Part shown: one piece after another, positions 33,288 through 34,864 of the stretch
Layout of the letters: each line of letters opens with the position of its first letter
Position numbering within the stretch: position 1 is the first letter of the stretch
Source: Bacteroidota bacterium
Lineage (GTDB): Bacteria; Bacteroidota; Bacteroidia; Chitinophagales; Chitinophagaceae
Length of the DNA: 34,864 nucleotides
NCBI GenBank assembly: GCA_018266575.1
Contig: JAFEAE010000028.1
Coordinates: forward strand, 1 to 34,864
Reading direction: 5' to 3'
Program-made: the position numbers and the translations under genes
Notes under the pieces: model-generated
Seen by the model: the letters and a program-made list of their open reading frames with translations, nothing else
The model's database searches: none
What the model was told of the DNA's origin: nothing

Positions 33288-34292
33288 TTATTGTCCTGTG
33301 ATTTTTACTTCATCATGCGTTAGGGTTTGCGGCCTGTCATATACTTCTTTTACCTGCTGTTTGCTGTTGTGTGCAGATATCCAATCTGACCATACGAGAA
33401 ACCACGACCATTTGGGTTGTGCATCTAAAATGATGTTGTTCGGGAGTTCGCCGCATTCTGTGAGTGCAATGAGTTTCCCTTTTGCAAGACCGAGCAATTC
33501 ATTATAATCACGTTGCTCATAATCCATGTGGTAGACATCTGCGCCGAGCACATCAACGAGGTTGCTGCCGGGATAAAAATCTTTGTAGGAATACGCCTCA
33601 TCGCCGGGAATATCCCGCGGCCCATTTGCACCCCACACCCAAAGCAGGTTGTTGAGATGAAAATGATTGGTATAACGGTCATACATATACGCCCATAACC
33701 TGGCGATACCGTCTTTGCCTTTTTTATTTCCCCACCAGAACCATATGCCGTTCATTTCGTGGTAGGGGCGCCATAGTATGGGAACATGCACTTCGTTGAG
33801 TTGTTTTAAATAGCTTGCCACCGTATCAATTTGGGCAAGCCACCGGTTATATAAATTTGTTCCCGGTGTTATCAATTCGTTCCATTGTTCATCAGTTAAT
33901 TTTCCCTGGATGCTTTCCTTCCATCCGAACGGCGGATCGTCTGTTGGCCTTCCCTGGTGCCACATTAATGTGATGATAAAGCCTTCTTTGTTTTTACGGA
34001 TGCATTCGTCAACAATTTTCTGTCCGTTATCGGTTTTCCCATTCCATATAAAATCAGTTCCCCAAACTGCAGGCAGTTTGCCGGTTATTGCCCGCACCGT
34101 ATCATTCCATCGGTCCATACTTTGATTAAAATTATGCTGCCCACTCAACAAATATTTTCCGTTGATGCTGTATAGATACTTCAGTAACCGTTTTGCTTCC
34201 GGCGAAGCATTTTTATTTACGGGTTGATATGATTGGGAAAGCGAAGAAAAAAATAACGACAGAAGCGCAAGAATAGAAAATAGATTTTTCAT
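33288..34292 (-). CDS. Secreted GH26 beta-mannanase
   Basis: The 334-residue protein has a signal peptide (about 1-19, ending SLSQ) and a single GH26 TIM barrel. The catalytic pair is intact: E179 in RPYHEMNG (acid/base) and E279 in LTECGELP (nucleophile), with the GQHNF and MWHQGRP motifs also present. It has no extra carbohydrate-binding module, so it is probably periplasmic or cell-surface. GH26 enzymes of this type cut beta-1,4-mannan or glucomannan, releasing mannobiose, a plausible substrate for the AGE epimerase downstream. It is the first gene of the minus-strand block and is divergent from the lacI gene at 34754, with a LacI-type operator candidate 78 bases upstream. Confidence 0.9.
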   Translation of the reverse strand: MKNLFSILALLSLFFSSLSQSYQPVNKNASPEAKRLLKYLYSINGKYLLSGQHNFNQSMDRWNDTVRAITGKLPAVWGTDFIWNGKTDNGQKIVDECIRKNKEGFIITLMWHQGRPTDDPPFGWKESIQGKLTDEQWNELITPGTNLYNRWLAQIDTVASYLKQLNEVHVPILWRPYHEMNGIWFWWGNKKGKDGIARLWAYMYDRYTNHFHLNNLLWVWGANGPRDIPGDEAYSYKDFYPGSNLVDVLGADVYHMDYEQRDYNELLGLAKGKLIALTECGELPNNIILDAQPKWSWFLVWSDWISAHNSKQQVKEVYDRPQTLTHDEVKITGQ

Positions 34293-34753
34293 ATACTGAA
34301 CAATTTGAAATGGTGAAATGAAATTCTATTTTTCTGATCAATATTAATCCTCACAAAAGCATTTTATTTACGCAATCGTTGCCGGCATGCGATGTGTTTC
34401 CAGTTGCATTTCATTCGGAATAAACTTATTTTGGCCGATTATATTTAACTGCACATTTAACTGATACTATTTTAGCCGGTTATTGGCGGAAGCAGACAGT
34501 TATTAGAGCGATGTAAAAATGATGTTTAAATTAGTAAATGCAAATTGCTGTACGGATATTTAAAATTTTCATCAAATTATTAATGACCAGAAAAGCTACT
34601 ATATGAAAAGAGTGTTTCTATCATTATTTGCTACTTCAGAAGATTCCCCGGCTTTCAGTAAAACATATGTTGTATAAAACAGGATATTCATGATCGTTAG
34701 TTTTTACGGTACTAAACAATTAAATTCTCCCGGGAACTTCAAATAGTTCTACT
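34293..34753. other. 461-bp divergent intergenic region, GH26 and LacI gene
   Basis: No gene was accepted here. It must hold the promoters of both GH26 and the right lacI copy and carries a weak LacI-type operator candidate at 34370-34383. A 24-codon frame near 34603 starting MKRVFLSLF was rejected as too short and unsupported. It is the longest gene-free stretch in the window and is otherwise plain AT-rich sequence. Confidence 0.6.
34370..34383. promoter_or_regulatory. Weak LacI-family operator candidate upstream of GH26
   Basis: ACGCAATCGTTGCC has two imperfect half-sites around a central TCG and resembles PurR/LacI-type operators. It lies 78 bases upstream of the GH26 start in the region divergent from lacI. 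The symmetry is incomplete, so this is a lead rather than a call. Confidence 0.3.
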
Positions 34754-34864
34754 ATGAAATTTGAAGCAGCAACCATAAAAGACATTGGCAAAGCCCTTGG
34801 TCTTTCCACCTCTACTGTCAGCAGGGCACTGCGCGACAGCTATGAGATCAGTGCGTCTACCAAA
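34741..34864. repeat. Right arm of perfect 124-bp terminal inverted repeat
   Basis: This is the exact reverse complement of 2-125 and holds 13 bases of leader and the first 37 codons of the LacI-type gene. The flanking DNA on the inner side differs from base 34740 onward, so the identity boundary lies just upstream of the coding start. Confidence 0.95.
34754..34864 (+). CDS. LacI-family transcriptional regulator, 5' end only (cut by window edge)
   Basis: The plus strand from the ATG at 34754 encodes 37 residues with the LacI/GalR helix-turn-helix (TIKDIGKALGLSTSTVSRAL), then leaves the window. Residues and bases are identical to the minus-strand copy at the left edge. Here the gene stands divergent from GH26 across 461 bases, a usual position for a LacI-type regulator of a glycan cluster. 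The effector domain is not visible, so the sugar sensed is unknown. Confidence 0.85.
   Translation, partial: MKFEAATIKDIGKALGLSTSTVSRALRDSYEISASTK

Noticed and set aside
34603..34677. 24-codon frame starting MKRVFLSLF upstream of the right lacI copy
   Set aside because: Too short, no family match and no homologous context; probably chance or a decayed remnant.
1..34864. CRISPR array, tRNA/rRNA genes, transposase or phage genes
   Set aside because: No regularly spaced repeats, RNA-gene signatures or mobile-element proteins were seen in any part of the window.

Overview
The window reads as chromosomal DNA of a Bacteroidota bacterium, probably a Chitinophagaceae-like, plant-polymer-degrading member. 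This is inferred from an SusR/HTCS-type hybrid two-component regulator with an AraC output, two proteins with Reg_prop propellers and Y_Y_Y-like domains, many secreted glycoside hydrolases, AT-rich intergenic DNA without strong Shine-Dalgarno sites, and scattered short palindromic repeats. No tRNA, rRNA, CRISPR array, transposase or phage gene was seen. No SusC/SusD pair is present.

Layout. (1) Left glycan block, 1-10130: 5' end of a LacI-type regulator (-), GH31 alpha-xylosidase-like enzyme (-), HTCS regulator (-) and a divergent GH2 beta-galactosidase-like enzyme (+). (2) Central signalling block, about 10274-25831: an HD-YitT-DUF2179 fusion; a membrane histidine kinase; a secreted alpha/beta hydrolase and a PI-PLC/GDPD-like protein; a FIST protein directly abutting a soluble kinase with four tandem sensory repeats; a divergent Popeye-like cyclic-nucleotide-binding membrane protein; and an operon of propeller kinase, stand-alone receiver and receiver-adenylate cyclase, followed by a small membrane protein. 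(3) Right glycan block, 26002-34292, all on the minus strand: GH106-like enzyme, secreted AGE-family epimerase, GH9 endoglucanase broken by one in-frame TGA, and GH26 beta-mannanase, followed by the 5' end of a second LacI-type regulator (+).

The two window ends are a perfect 124-base inverted repeat carrying the first 37 codons of the LacI-type gene plus 13 bases upstream. The window is therefore bounded by two outward-facing, apparently identical regulator copies, or it is a contig that broke in a repeat.

How the parts may work together (inference): the left and right enzymes suit hemicellulose breakdown (xyloglucan side chains, mannan or glucomannan backbone, rhamnosides) under LacI and HTCS control. 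In the centre, three kinases with different sensors share a nearly identical phospho-acceptor helix. They may converge on the two receivers, one of which carries a class III cyclase, while a predicted cyclic-nucleotide-binding membrane protein is encoded divergently 113 bases away. This possible phosphorelay-to-cyclic-nucleotide circuit is the most interesting system in the window.
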